The notes beneath the pieces are model-generated. The model was given only the letters and a program-made list of their open reading frames with translations. It made no database searches and was not told the DNA's origin. From the NCBI GenBank assembly GCA_005768725.1, contig VAFM01000002.1:310001-374000 (forward strand): 64,000 nucleotides of DNA. Direction: 5' to 3'. This DNA is from Blastochloris viridis (lineage in GTDB: Bacteria; Pseudomonadota; Alphaproteobacteria; UBA2136; UBA6156). Of the stretch, positions 23,418 to 32,069 are shown one piece after another. Made by a program: the position numbers and the translations under genes. Positions within the stretch are counted from its first letter, which is position 1, and each line of letters opens with the position of its first letter.

Positions 23418-23714
23418 CGGCCAGTATTCCTTATTTTTGTACGTCTCCCCTCTTATTCTTTTTGGGCGGAGACTTGCCCTTCTGGCGCGGCACACCAGCC
23501 GCTCCTGACATACCTTCACCCTAGCGCCAAATGCGTCCGTACCGCTAGCCCCCTTCCTTCAAATCGCCCAACACACGGCGCCCACCGTGGCACCCCTGCC
23601 ACCACGTTTGTCCGATGTTTCAACATTCTCTGGAACGTTACATATTCAATTCATAATTGGCATAAGGCAGTGTACACCTTCCGGCGCGAAGCGACATTGC
23701 CCCCGCACGCAAGG
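23418..23714. other. motE-cheY intergenic region
   Basis: Nearly 300 bases between the motE stop and cheY start. It carries the half-copy of the B-family element at its left end and, by position, the promoter of cheY. The rest shows no gene. Confidence 0.45.
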
Positions 23715-23720
23715 CTACGG
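23681..23720 (+). repeat. Half copy of a B-family palindromic element
   Basis: Close match over about 40 bases to the left part of B3 and B4: CCGGCGCGAAGCGACATTG, then CCCCCGCACGCAAGGCTACGG. The apical hairpin and right arm are missing, though GTGTACAC stands just upstream at 23670-23677. The GGCTA of the repeat supplies the TAG stop of motE on the minus strand. Confidence 0.7.
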
Positions 23721-24302
23721 AGCCGTCGCCGATACCGTCGGCGGCGGCGTCCGCGCCGCCATCATTTCACTCAGCACCCGTGCCTTGGCCGGATCGATCG
23801 CTTCCATGATCTTCCCGCTCTTCTTGGCAGGCATCCGCGTGATCACATCGAGCACGATCAGGTTGTCCAGACGGTTGAGCACACCAGCCGCCACCAGCGG
23901 CTTCATGTTGCCGTAAATCATCGCCAACTGGTCAAGCTCCTTGTCGTCCTTACCGCTCACATTGCCCAGTAATTTTTCCAGCTCACCCTGAAGCGTTTTC
24001 AATTCCGCCACGCGCGCATTCAGGCGTTGCTCCATCAGGTCCACCAGCTTTTCACGCAGTTCCAGCGCCTGCGCACGGCGTTCCATTTCAATCCGTTGCT
24101 GGTCCAGGTCCAGCAATACGTCTACTTCGGTCTCGCTGTACACGCGGCCTTGGCGCAGTTGCGGGTCTTCCACGGGCAGAGTCGACGAAACCTCACCACC
24201 ACCCTCACCTTCACCACCACCGCCATGGCCTCCGCCACCACCAGCAGCCCAACCCGGCACCGCCAGCGCTACCAGCATCAAGGCCACCAGCCAGGCGCGC
24301 AT
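23715..24302 (-). CDS. motE: MotE-like periplasmic flagellar protein
   Basis: 195 residues. Signal peptide about 1-19 (LVALMLVALAVPGWA), a Gly/His/Glu-rich stretch, a coiled coil from about 55 to 115 (LLDLDQQRIEMERRAQALELREKLVDLMEQRL), then an MgtE-N-like helical domain (YGNMKPLVAAGVLNRLDNLIVLDVITRMPAKKSGKIMEAIDPAKARVLSEMM). This is the MotE layout; MotE is a periplasmic chaperone for a motor protein in Sinorhizobium. Starts on the last base of the upstream DUF6468-like gene. Confidence 0.8.
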   Translation of the reverse strand: MRAWLVALMLVALAVPGWAAGGGGGHGGGGEGEGGGEVSSTLPVEDPQLRQGRVYSETEVDVLLDLDQQRIEMERRAQALELREKLVDLMEQRLNARVAELKTLQGELEKLLGNVSGKDDKELDQLAMIYGNMKPLVAAGVLNRLDNLIVLDVITRMPAKKSGKIMEAIDPAKARVLSEMMAARTPPPTVSATAP

Positions 24303-24901
24303 TACGCACCACCCTTCAGGCTTTGCTGAAGGTCCAGCTCGGCCTGTGTCACCGGCCCACTGCGCTTACGCTTCGGAGATTTCGTCACAGGCGCATCAGC
24401 AACGCCGGTGGTCTGCAAATTGGCCAGCAGTTCTTCCAGTGGGTCACCGTCACGCCCCATACCAGCCTGCAACGCCTGCGGCAAAGGCTTGGCCGCCGTG
24501 CCGTTGGCACTGGCCACACGCTCCACAACCGCCTGAGTTTCCGGCGCTAAACGTACACTCGGCAAATCCTCTTCGTCCGTTACCACGGTACGGCGGCTCG
24601 TCGCCTGCTCCAGCTTGTCGCCCATGCTCTCGGCACGTTGTAATAAAAACTGCAATTCCACCTTGCTCTGGCCCGCCGCGTCAATCAAACGGTTCAGCTC
24701 GGGGCCAGAGCCACTCAGTTCCTGCTTGATATCAGCCAATCCCTTACGCGCACTCAAAATCGCTTCGGTCAGTTTCTCGGCCAGCAGCGGGGCCTCGCGC
24801 GCCGCCACACGCCATTCCTTGAGCTGGAAGTGCAGAACCAGCAGCAAACCGGCCACCAGGGCCAGCAGTAACACGGTCAGAATACTGATGTACAACGCCA
24901 T
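24302..24901 (-). CDS. DUF6468-like membrane-anchored flagellar-cluster protein
   Basis: 199 residues: one N-terminal transmembrane helix (about 5-27, ISILTVLLLALVAGLLLVLHF), then a charged helical region (APLLAEKLTEAILSARKGLADIKQELSGSGPELNRLIDAAGQSKVELQFLLQRAESMGDKL) and a disordered tail. The same kind of protein occurs between fliM and motE in other alphaproteobacteria. Function unknown. It begins 4 bases after the fliM stop, so it is probably translated with it. Confidence 0.7.
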   Translation of the reverse strand: MALYISILTVLLLALVAGLLLVLHFQLKEWRVAAREAPLLAEKLTEAILSARKGLADIKQELSGSGPELNRLIDAAGQSKVELQFLLQRAESMGDKLEQATSRRTVVTDEEDLPSVRLAPETQAVVERVASANGTAAKPLPQALQAGMGRDGDPLEELLANLQTTGVADAPVTKSPKRKRSGPVTQAELDLQQSLKGGA

Positions 24902-24904
24902 GGG

Positions 24905-26005
24905 TTAGGTCTGCTTCAAATTGTTCAGATCGGTAATATTGTGCGTAATGCGCACGGCTTTAAAGTCCAGCGCTTTGCCCATCTGGCCGACCATCTTGGT
25001 TACGCCGCCGCACTCCAGGCGGATCGGACTGTTCGAACGGGCATTCAGCAAGAACGTATCACCCACGCGCCATTCCAGCACTTCACTCAGCGGGAAGGTC
25101 ATCTGATCCAGCACCGCATCCAGTTCCATGGTGGTGTGGTAAAGCTCTTGGCTCAAGTGGTTTTCCCAGATATTGTCCTGCCCGAATTTCTCCCCCATGA
25201 ACTGCTGCAGAAGCTGCTCACGGATAGGCTCCAGGGTGGCATACGGCAAACAGAACTGCATGCGCCCTTCACGGCCTTCAAGGTCAACCTTCACGGTCAC
25301 CAGAATCGCCACGTTGGCTTCCTGAGAGATCACGGTAAAGCGCGGGTTCACTTCCATACGCTCGGCCTTGAACTGGATCGGCGCGATCGGGCCGAACGCT
25401 TCACCCAGGTTTGCCAGCACAATGTCCGTCAACGTATCGAGAATCTTGCGTTCAATGGCCGTGAACTGACGACCCGCCACACTGACCTGACGGCTCTTGC
25501 GGCCACCCAGCATCACGTCTACCACGGCGTAAATCAGGTTGCTTTCGTACACCAGCAGCACGTAATCTTCCAGGCCCACGGCGTTCACCACCACAATTCC
25601 GGCAGGCAGCGGCACCTGGTTCAGGTAGTCGCCAAAACGCACCGAGGTCATGTTCATGATGGTCACATCAACGTTGTCGGCAGTGTACTGGCGCAGGCTG
25701 GTCGAAAGCAGGCGTTCGAACTTGTCGTACACCACTTCCAGCATCGGCAGTTTTTCGTAGTTCACCACGCTCTGGTCAAGCAGCGCGCGTACGCCGCGGC
25801 TGCCGTCGGCCTGCGCGCCAGCATCAATGCCCAGCAGCGCGTCAATTTCGCCCTGGTCCAGAATCTTCTGCGGCTCACCACCGGCGGCCATGGCTTTGGC
25901 CATCTCGTCATCACCGCCGCCCGTACCGTCGTCGGCAGCCATATTCTGCCACTCTTTCAGCAGCTCTTCTTCGCTTTTGGCAGGTGCGTCCGGAGTCTCG
26001 GCCAT
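24905..26005 (-). CDS. fliM: Flagellar motor switch protein FliM
   Basis: 366 residues. N-terminal acidic region, then ILDQGEIDALLG (about 50-60), the CheY-binding EIDALL motif, here placed further from the N-terminus than usual because of a 45-residue acidic extension. CheC-like middle domain (LLSTSLRQYTADNVDVTIMNMTSVRFGDYLNQVPLPAG) and C-terminal SpoA domain (LEWRVGDTFLLNARSNSPIRLECGGV). Part of the C-ring that reverses rotation. First of fliM-DUF6468-motE. Confidence 0.96.
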   Translation of the reverse strand: MAETPDAPAKSEEELLKEWQNMAADDGTGGGDDEMAKAMAAGGEPQKILDQGEIDALLGIDAGAQADGSRGVRALLDQSVVNYEKLPMLEVVYDKFERLLSTSLRQYTADNVDVTIMNMTSVRFGDYLNQVPLPAGIVVVNAVGLEDYVLLVYESNLIYAVVDVMLGGRKSRQVSVAGRQFTAIERKILDTLTDIVLANLGEAFGPIAPIQFKAERMEVNPRFTVISQEANVAILVTVKVDLEGREGRMQFCLPYATLEPIREQLLQQFMGEKFGQDNIWENHLSQELYHTTMELDAVLDQMTFPLSEVLEWRVGDTFLLNARSNSPIRLECGGVTKMVGQMGKALDFKAVRITHNITDLNNLKQT

Positions 26006-26352
26006 GGTTGTTTTTCAAGTCATTCTGGTTGGCATGGTCATACAGAAGATGCATGACCCTCGCCCTACCCTACCAACAAACACCGCCCCGCAAAAGCCCG
26101 CACACGCAATTTGCCCCCTCCTGCGTCACAATTCGGCACTCCAACCGTTTAAACATGTCCAGCCTAAACCCGCGACAACGCTCCGTCCCTTCAAAGCAAC
26201 AGGCGCGGGGTGAGTTTTGAAGGGAGGGGTCTTAGCCCCTCCCTTCGTACTATAAGCAATTCCAGAACACCCGAGAGGAAAAAGCTGAGCGTAAGCACAG
26301 GCTATTTTCCGAAGGGATGAACGGAGACCCGCCAAGCATAGCTTGGCAAAAT
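26006..26352. other. fliL-fliM intergenic region with structured hairpins
   Basis: No gene supported. Contains a long GC hairpin at 26219-26246 (GAAGGGAGGGG / CCCCTCCCTTC) and a second at about 26277-26313 (GGAAAAAGCTGAGC-GTAA-GC..GGCTATTTTCC) closed by a GNRA-type GTAA loop, then GCCAAGC/GCTTGGC at 26331-26345. No T run follows the first stem on either strand, so it is not an ordinary terminator. Confidence 0.5.
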
Positions 26353-26877
26353 CTACTGTACTAACAACTCACGTATATAAACCGCCTTCAACTCCACCGG
26401 CGCCAAACTCTGCAACGCCCGGCGCAGCAGATTCTCCTTCAAGCGGTGAAGGTTGGCACTGCCCTGCAAGTCGCCCACGCGCATCTGGCGCAGCAGGCCG
26501 CCCCAGTCATCCTGCAGGCGCGGCAACATCTGGTTGACGGCTTCCACATCGGTCTGCTTGGCCAGCTCCAAAGCGACCTTGATCTTGATGAAGTGCGGCG
26601 TCGCCGGATCATCACTCAGCAGGCTCAGGTTAAACTCCGGCACATCGTAAATCACCAGATGCGCGGTCGCAGCCCCTTCTTCCGGTGCAGCCTCATGTTC
26701 CTTTTCACCACCCATGAAGAACACCACGCCAACAGCCACCAGAATCCCTACCACAGCTACCGCCGAGCTGATGATGAGCATCATCTTCTTCTTTTTGGCT
26801 TTACCGCCATCCGCCGCCGCGTCAGCGGTACCTTCACCGCCTTCGGTGCCGGCTGTTGCTTCGGTTTCGTCCGCCAT
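26353..26877 (-). CDS. fliL: Flagellar basal body-associated protein FliL
   Basis: 174 residues. Acidic cytoplasmic N-terminus with a KAKKKK patch, one transmembrane helix (about 33-54, MLIISSAVAVVGILVAVGVVFF), then the periplasmic FliL domain (HFIKIKVALELAKQTDVEAVNQMLPRLQDDWGGLLRQMRVGDLQGSANLHRLKENLLRRALQ... VYIRELLVQ). FliL rings surround stators and support torque. Separated from fliM by about 350 bases. Confidence 0.94.
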   Translation of the reverse strand: MADETEATAGTEGGEGTADAAADGGKAKKKKMMLIISSAVAVVGILVAVGVVFFMGGEKEHEAAPEEGAATAHLVIYDVPEFNLSLLSDDPATPHFIKIKVALELAKQTDVEAVNQMLPRLQDDWGGLLRQMRVGDLQGSANLHRLKENLLRRALQSLAPVELKAVYIRELLVQ

Positions 26878-26964
26878 AAGGTTATCTTCCTGTTGTGGTC
26901 ATTATCTGAACTCCATACTGCCGCACGTTACGCCTACGCGCCACCCCCGTGCTCCACCTGCGCG

Positions 26965-26999
26965 CAAAAAAGGGAGGGGTCATATCCCTCCCTTTTTTC
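26965..26999 (-). terminator. Terminator after fliS
   Basis: Symmetric AAAAAAGGGAGGG / CCCTCCCTTTTTT hairpin, 9 bases beyond the fliS stop. Confidence 0.85.
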
Positions 27000-27007
27000 G
27001 TTTTAAC

Positions 27008-27493
27008 TTAAGCCACGGCGTTGCGGCGCAGTTTCTCCAGCTCTTCATCACTGGGTTTGGGCGCAGAAACAACCGTACCGGCCGCAGGTACAGCAGGCTT
27101 CAGTCCCTGCTGTTCGGCAAGGGTCTGGGCGGTAGCCGTACGCAGGGTACGCATGGCCTGGATCATCTCGTCGCACACGCGTGGGTCATTGCGCATATCA
27201 ATTTCCAGCATGCGCTTGAGCATCCCGGAATAGATTCCGAACATACGCTTGCCCACTTCGCCACCGCTCTCGGGGTTCACAAGGTCAATCAGATACGCCA
27301 CAATTTCCATCGCACGGCGGTTGGCGTTACAGCGGCCCTGAATATCACCGTTCTCAATCGCGGTCTTGGCCTGGAGCATAAAGCGCATCACACCGTCATA
27401 CAGCATGATGACCTGCTCCACCGGGCCGGCCTGTTCAATTTGCTGACGCAGATACTGCTGGGTATCGCGCTGGTGGTTATTCCCGTACGTCAT
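27008..27493 (-). CDS. fliS: Flagellin export chaperone FliS
   Basis: 161 residues, helical. Conserved N-terminal QQYLRQQIEQAGPVEQVIMLYDGVMRFMLQAKTAIENGDI and LIDLVNPESGGEVGKRMFGIYSGMLKRMLEIDMRNDP match FliS. The Ala/Pro-rich C-terminus is about 30 residues longer than the minimal family. Binds the flagellin C-terminus in the cytoplasm. 23 bases after fliD. Confidence 0.93.
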   Translation of the reverse strand: MTYGNNHQRDTQQYLRQQIEQAGPVEQVIMLYDGVMRFMLQAKTAIENGDIQGRCNANRRAMEIVAYLIDLVNPESGGEVGKRMFGIYSGMLKRMLEIDMRNDPRVCDEMIQAMRTLRTATAQTLAEQQGLKPAVPAAGTVVSAPKPSDEELEKLRRNAVA

Positions 27494-27516
27494 GATCTCT
27501 CCCGCCCGTCTCTCAA

Positions 27517-29238
27517 TTAGTTACCGCTGTTGAGAGAGTCAGTGTAACTCTTGATGGTATCTTCCAGCGTCTTCAGCTTGGCAAGCGCCACTTCCATGGC
27601 GGTATATTTGGCTTCCAGAGAAACGCGGTACACGGCCAGACGCGCATCAATCACATCCACACGGTCTTTAAAGTCGGTATTCTGAAGCTGCAGATCACTG
27701 ATCTGGGTCGCGATCGTCCCGGTGGAAGCACGACTGATTTCATCGAAGTACCCGTAAAAACGGTCGGCCAATCCGCTGGACATGGTCACACTCAAACCAC
27801 TCACAGTCCCGAGGTTCGGGCCACCATTAAAGAAGATCTTGGTACCGTCCTCCGCCGTCAGGGTCTTGCCGCTGACGGTCATGGCGACACCATTCCAGGT
27901 TGCACCGGTCACATTGCCGCTGGCGTCGGTGCCGGTGATCACAAGGGCGTTGGTGCCGTTGCTGTCACTGCCGCGGTTCAGCACGGTGATACGGCTGTCG
28001 CTGACCGAACTCTTGAACGTGAACAGATCCTTGATGCCTTCCACATTGGTCAGCAGTTTGGAGTCCAGAATCGTTTCATCGATAGACAGCGTGTAGTCGG
28101 ACTTCATCACGATACCGATCTGACTCAGGCTGGAGTACCCGTCCGGCGCACCTTCCACGGTCGCGGCCGCCATTTCACCAAGCTGGGAAACGATGTCACG
28201 CAGAATCTGGTCATAGGCCAGCGCACCGTATTCATTGTCACCTACGGTACCGTCGTCGTTACGGTCGGCGGCAGTGCGTTGCTCGGTCATGTAGGCACGC
28301 ACTTCGTTGTAGGCGGTCACAAGGTTCCCGATAACAGTTTTGATGGACGAAAGATCCGGCTCAACCTTCAGGTTGATGGTGGTACCCGGTTCGGCCTTCA
28401 GCAGGCTCAGGGTCACACCGGGGATCACATCGTTAATCTCATTGCTACTGCGCACGATGCCCGAGATCCCGTCGACCGAGATTTCAGCGTTGGAAGCCTC
28501 CACCAGTTCGTTCTTGATGTCGGCGCCACCGTTGGCGGTCAAACCCAGTTGGTCGGTCAGCGCACCACCCGCGCTGAAGTCCAGCGCATTGGCGGTCCCG
28601 GTCTTGGAGCTGGTCAGCACCAGATAGTGTGTATTGGCATCGGCCGAAACGATGCTGGCGGTCACGCCCGCACCGGCGTTATTGATCTTCGAACGCAGGT
28701 CCAGCAGCGTGTCGGTCGACGAGATCGTGATGGTCTTGCCACCTACCGTAAAATCACCGGGGGTCACACCGAGAGTCGAAAGCGCGGTGTTGGTGCTGGT
28801 ATAGGCATCACTGCGGATCTGTTGCGCCGCGGCCAGTTTCTCAATTTTGATGGTATGCGACATGTTCTGCGCGGTGCTATCCACGGTCGCAATCAGCAGG
28901 CTGTCGATGTCGGAGGGCGTGCCACTGACGGCGGACACCGTACCGCTGATCTTCTTGCTGTCAAAGACGTTGGCACTGTTACCGGGGTTACCACGCAGCG
29001 CGTTCAGCGCAGTGGTCACGTTGGCCACTTTGGTATTGAATTCGGTTAATGCCGAAATTTTGGTAGTGTTGGTGGTAATCTTGGTTTCAATGTTCACGGC
29101 AGGCTGGCGGCGGGCTTGCATAAGGCCGTTAATAATCGCCTCCGTATCCAAACCGGAGGTAATACCGCCCACCTTAAGCTTACCGTTGGCATCAACGGTG
29201 AAATTGGTGGTATTTAAAACTGAGGTCGTTGTTGCCAT
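27517..29238 (-). CDS. fliD: Flagellar filament cap protein FliD
   Basis: 573 residues. N-terminal KVGGITSGLDTEAIINGLMQARRQPA and central NIDKKL-type D2/D3 beta regions, then the C-terminal FliD_C coiled-coil domain (TGTIATQISDLQLQNTDFKDRVDVIDARLAVYRVSLEAKYTAMEVALAKL) are clear. Caps the filament and folds flagellin at the tip. Operon order: flagellin, unknown small gene, fliD, fliS. Confidence 0.95.
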   Translation of the reverse strand: MATTTSVLNTTNFTVDANGKLKVGGITSGLDTEAIINGLMQARRQPAVNIETKITTNTTKISALTEFNTKVANVTTALNALRGNPGNSANVFDSKKISGTVSAVSGTPSDIDSLLIATVDSTAQNMSHTIKIEKLAAAQQIRSDAYTSTNTALSTLGVTPGDFTVGGKTITISSTDTLLDLRSKINNAGAGVTASIVSADANTHYLVLTSSKTGTANALDFSAGGALTDQLGLTANGGADIKNELVEASNAEISVDGISGIVRSSNEINDVIPGVTLSLLKAEPGTTINLKVEPDLSSIKTVIGNLVTAYNEVRAYMTEQRTAADRNDDGTVGDNEYGALAYDQILRDIVSQLGEMAAATVEGAPDGYSSLSQIGIVMKSDYTLSIDETILDSKLLTNVEGIKDLFTFKSSVSDSRITVLNRGSDSNGTNALVITGTDASGNVTGATWNGVAMTVSGKTLTAEDGTKIFFNGGPNLGTVSGLSVTMSSGLADRFYGYFDEISRASTGTIATQISDLQLQNTDFKDRVDVIDARLAVYRVSLEAKYTAMEVALAKLKTLEDTIKSYTDSLNSGN

Positions 29239-29408
29239 CGTTATCTCCAGTTTCCTACTTGGTTATCCCGCACGTTCCGAGGCACGTAAACGCGGGGGTC
29301 GGGAGCATCCTGCCCCCAAGGTTACCTGACGCTCGCAGGCGTACCTCTGGTTTATGGTCTGCGGCACCATCTTTTCCTGACGCTGCGAACACTGCATTCT
29401 GTACCATG

Positions 29409-29834
29409 CTACACCTGCCCATCCACCACAATACCCGTGGCCTGTTGCTGGGCGGCAAACATTGTCAGCAAAGCTGGGGTAGTATACGCCTTTATCAAGC
29501 GTCCGGAGACCTGCTCACGCAAACTCGCCTGTAAATACGGGTCGTCCTGTGACATCTCCGCCGCAGCCTGTTCCTCTGCATTCGCGGGTACATTTTCCAG
29601 ACCAACATCCACACCTTGCGGCGCAAGGGCCTGGCGGTAATGGCCAGCCACACGCAGGGTCGCGCGTTCCACGGCTTCATCCAGCTGAAAATCCTGCGAA
29701 AGTACCGGCACTTTCCAAAGTTTGGGAGCAGAAGCCGCAGCAACCGGAGCCTCACCGCTCAGGGCCGCTACTTCCTCACGGGCAGCTTGTGCCGCCTGTT
29801 TGGCAAGTTCTGCAGCAAGTCCGATTTTCGCCAT
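29409..29834 (-). CDS. Hypothetical protein between flagellin and fliD
   Basis: 141 residues. Ala-rich helical N-terminus (MAKIGLAAELAKQAAQAAREEVAAL), a middle KLWKVPVLSQDFQLDEAVERATLRVAGHYRQALAP, and a C-terminal helix with MFAAQQQATG. No membrane segment. Position is that of flaG in many flagellar clusters, but FlaG similarity is not visible. 33 bases after the flagellin stop, so likely on the same transcript. Confidence 0.65.
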   Translation of the reverse strand: MAKIGLAAELAKQAAQAAREEVAALSGEAPVAAASAPKLWKVPVLSQDFQLDEAVERATLRVAGHYRQALAPQGVDVGLENVPANAEEQAAAEMSQDDPYLQASLREQVSGRLIKAYTTPALLTMFAAQQQATGIVVDGQV

Positions 29835-29867
29835 GATGTCCTAAAACCCCTATCCGTGGTGTCGCGC

Positions 29868-31769
29868 TTAGTTACGGAGCAGTTCCAGCAAAATTTCCGG
29901 TAACTGGTTGGCACGGCCCAGCATGGCGATACTAGCCTCCATCATGGCCTGATTCGTGGTGATATCGGTAATTTCTGCCGCCACATCGACATCGATCAAC
30001 GAGCTTTTGGCCATTTCGTTATTTTCGGAAACCACACCCAAACTGCGCGACACCGCTTCCATACGCAACTGCTGGGCACCCACGTTGGCACGTCCTTGGT
30101 TCAGCACAGCCAACGAATCTGCCAGCTTGTTAATCGCGTCATCGGCATTGATCTGCGTATTGATGGTCAAATCTTCCAATCCCAACGCGGTCAAGGTCAT
30201 GGCCGGAATTTCCACACCGATGGTATCAATCCCCGCAGCCACACCAGTCCCCACCTTGTAAGTCAGATAGGTAGATTTTACTTCACCGGTATCGGTCGCC
30301 GTCATCAAACCGGCTCCCACATTCACGGTCATGCTGCCTGCACCGATACCGGTCGCGGCCACATCACCCAGCGTTACGCGGCCCAACAAAATCTGTCCAC
30401 CTGCAGCGGCATCCACGTACACATCCACGGTTACGGGTCCAGCACCAACAAGGTCGCCGCTGGCGGCACCGCTGGCACCTACCGCACCACCGTTCACCGC
30501 GTAACTAATCCCCGGAATCGCATCCAGCGTCACGGCAGTACCATTGCTGCTGGTTGGCAGGGTTAGAACACCAGTCACGGTGTCATACACGCCAGTCAAA
30601 GCAGTCAGGTCATCCACGGTCGCAACCGGAGTACCAGTGCTCGCAGGCCCCTTTACATTCAACGAAATCGCATCCGCACCCACGGCAGGCGCACTGGTAT
30701 CACCCAACGTCACGCGGCCAATCAGAACGCGGCTGGTACCGTTGGTGGCGTACACATCCACGGTGGTCGGTCCCGTGCTGGCAAGGTCGGGGCTGGCGGC
30801 ACCGGCGGTACCAATCGCACCACCGTTCACGGCGTAGCTGATGCCAGCCTGACCATCCAGCCGCAAAACGGTACCATCGCTGGTGGTCGGCAGGTTCAAA
30901 GCACCGGTGGTGGCATTATACGCCCCACCCAGCGCGGTTAATACGGTGTTAACGGTGGTCGACACCACCGTGCCTGCCGCGACAAACGACGACGACGCGA
31001 CATCCATCACACCGCCATCCGCCACACTCACACTGGTGGAAATGTCTTGGCTGCGCAAGAAACCGGCGCCAAGGGTCATCGTCACACCCAGTTGGCTAAA
31101 ACCAAGCTCAACGGTCTGGTTGTTCACAAGGTTGCCACCAACACCCACGGTACCATTTAAAAGCGCGGTAATATTGATAGTTTGGGAAGTTGCCGCACCA
31201 CCGTCGATACGGGTCAAGGTAAAGTTTTCGCTGGCCGAATCGTACGAGTAACGGAACGACTGGTCACTGGAAACAAACTCCTGATCAAAACGCACGGTAC
31301 CAATGCCAGCGGTGCCGGTGGCACCTTGCGCCAAGTCAAAATCTTTTTCACCGGCCAACATCTTCACATCGTTAAAGGTGGTGGCATTGGCCAAACGTTC
31401 GATTTCAGCCTTCAAACCCTGAAACTCACCATCCAGAAGTACGCGGGTGGCGTCGTCATACTGGCCGCTGCTCGATTGCGTCGCGAGCGCTTGCATGCGG
31501 GTCATCAGTTCAGAAATCTGGCCCAGTGCACTGTCGGCAATCTGTAACATGCTGCTACCGCTGGTAGCGTTCAGCATGGCGCTTTTCACGCCGGCATTTT
31601 CAATTTTAAGGCTGGAGCCAATCGCCATGGAAGCAGCATCATCCGCCGCACTTAGCACACGCTGGCCACTGCTCATGCGCAGGGTGCCCTGCGTAATCGC
31701 CTCATTCTGACGGGCAAGGCTGGTATGCGCATAACGCGCGGAAACATTGGCAGTAATCGAAACCGGCAT
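29868..31769 (-). CDS. fliC: Flagellin with duplicated surface domain
   Basis: 633 residues. Conserved D0/D1 segments at both ends: residues 1-145 (SLARQNEAITQGTLRMSSGQRVLSAADDAASMAIGSSLK) and about 530-633 (DSLAVLNQGRANVGAQQLRMEA...NQAMMEASIAMLGRANQLPEILLELLRN). The central region holds two tandem copies of about 100 residues (about 274-373 and 383-486), each with ISYAVNGGA and GRVTLGD. AAAGGAG precedes the ATG and a sigma-54-type promoter lies 30 bases upstream. Single flagellin in the window. Confidence 0.95.
   Translation of the reverse strand: MPVSITANVSARYAHTSLARQNEAITQGTLRMSSGQRVLSAADDAASMAIGSSLKIENAGVKSAMLNATSGSSMLQIADSALGQISELMTRMQALATQSSSGQYDDATRVLLDGEFQGLKAEIERLANATTFNDVKMLAGEKDFDLAQGATGTAGIGTVRFDQEFVSSDQSFRYSYDSASENFTLTRIDGGAATSQTINITALLNGTVGVGGNLVNNQTVELGFSQLGVTMTLGAGFLRSQDISTSVSVADGGVMDVASSSFVAAGTVVSTTVNTVLTALGGAYNATTGALNLPTTSDGTVLRLDGQAGISYAVNGGAIGTAGAASPDLASTGPTTVDVYATNGTSRVLIGRVTLGDTSAPAVGADAISLNVKGPASTGTPVATVDDLTALTGVYDTVTGVLTLPTSSNGTAVTLDAIPGISYAVNGGAVGASGAASGDLVGAGPVTVDVYVDAAAGGQILLGRVTLGDVAATGIGAGSMTVNVGAGLMTATDTGEVKSTYLTYKVGTGVAAGIDTIGVEIPAMTLTALGLEDLTINTQINADDAINKLADSLAVLNQGRANVGAQQLRMEAVSRSLGVVSENNEMAKSSLIDVDVAAEITDITTNQAMMEASIAMLGRANQLPEILLELLRN
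30312..30950 (-). repeat. Intragenic tandem duplication in flagellin
   Basis: Two copies of a roughly 300-base unit encoding the outer flagellin domain. Shared landmarks are LPTxSxGTxxxLD, GISYAVNGGAxG, AGAASxDL, TVDVY and LIGRVTLGD / LLGRVTLGD. Copies differ at many positions, so the duplication is not recent. Confidence 0.85.
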
Positions 31770-31799
31770 GGTTGGACTCCTTTTCTAACATCCAACCAA

Positions 31800-31815
31800 T
31801 GCAAAAGCTGTGCCA
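31800..31815 (-). promoter_or_regulatory. Sigma-54 promoter of the flagellin gene
   Basis: On the minus strand TGGCAC-AGCTT-TTGCA, a full match to TGGCAC-N5-TTGCA with correct GG/GC spacing, 31 bases before the flagellin ATG. Predicts RpoN and an enhancer-binding activator of the FlbD/FleQ type control the filament gene. Confidence 0.85.
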
Positions 31816-31856
31816 ACCGCCATTTTTAACTATTCATACAGGCCAAAGCCTTCTTT

Positions 31857-32044
31857 TTGGTGCGAGACATGCGCACAGCGCATAGTTCTCCCAAGCGTCA
31901 ACCGCCGAAGAGTCACCCTTCGGCGGAAGCCCCCGCGCACGCGGCTATAAAGCTTCATCCTGTGGCGGTGAGACGAACCGACGTGTACAAATAACGTACA
32001 CGAGGTTTGCCGAAACGGTACAGGGGAAGCTTTTAGCCCGTGCC
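31857..32044 (+). repeat. Palindromic element B2
   Basis: Same three-hairpin layout as B1: TTGGTGC / GCGTCAA with inner ATGCG/CGCAT; CCGCCGAAG / CTTCGGCGG; long hairpin GCGCACGCGGCTATAAAGC / GCTTTTAGCCCGTGC with CCTGT/ACAGG and apical GTGTACAAATAACGTACAC, then GAGGTTTGCCGAAACGG. Second-hairpin stem sequence differs from B1 yet stays paired. Lies in the divergent flagellin-flhF interval, the only copy not at a gene end or inside an RNA gene. Confidence 0.88.
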
Positions 32045-32069
32045 TTTCCATGCTAATAAGCTTAGTAAT

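Noticed and set aside
26126..26335. Small minus-strand frame in the fliL-fliM spacer
   Set aside because: No ribosome-binding site, mixed composition, and it runs across stable hairpins.
32040..32069. GTG start for flhF at 32040
   Set aside because: The codons lie in the right end of element B2; the ATG at 32070 gives the family's usual N-terminus.
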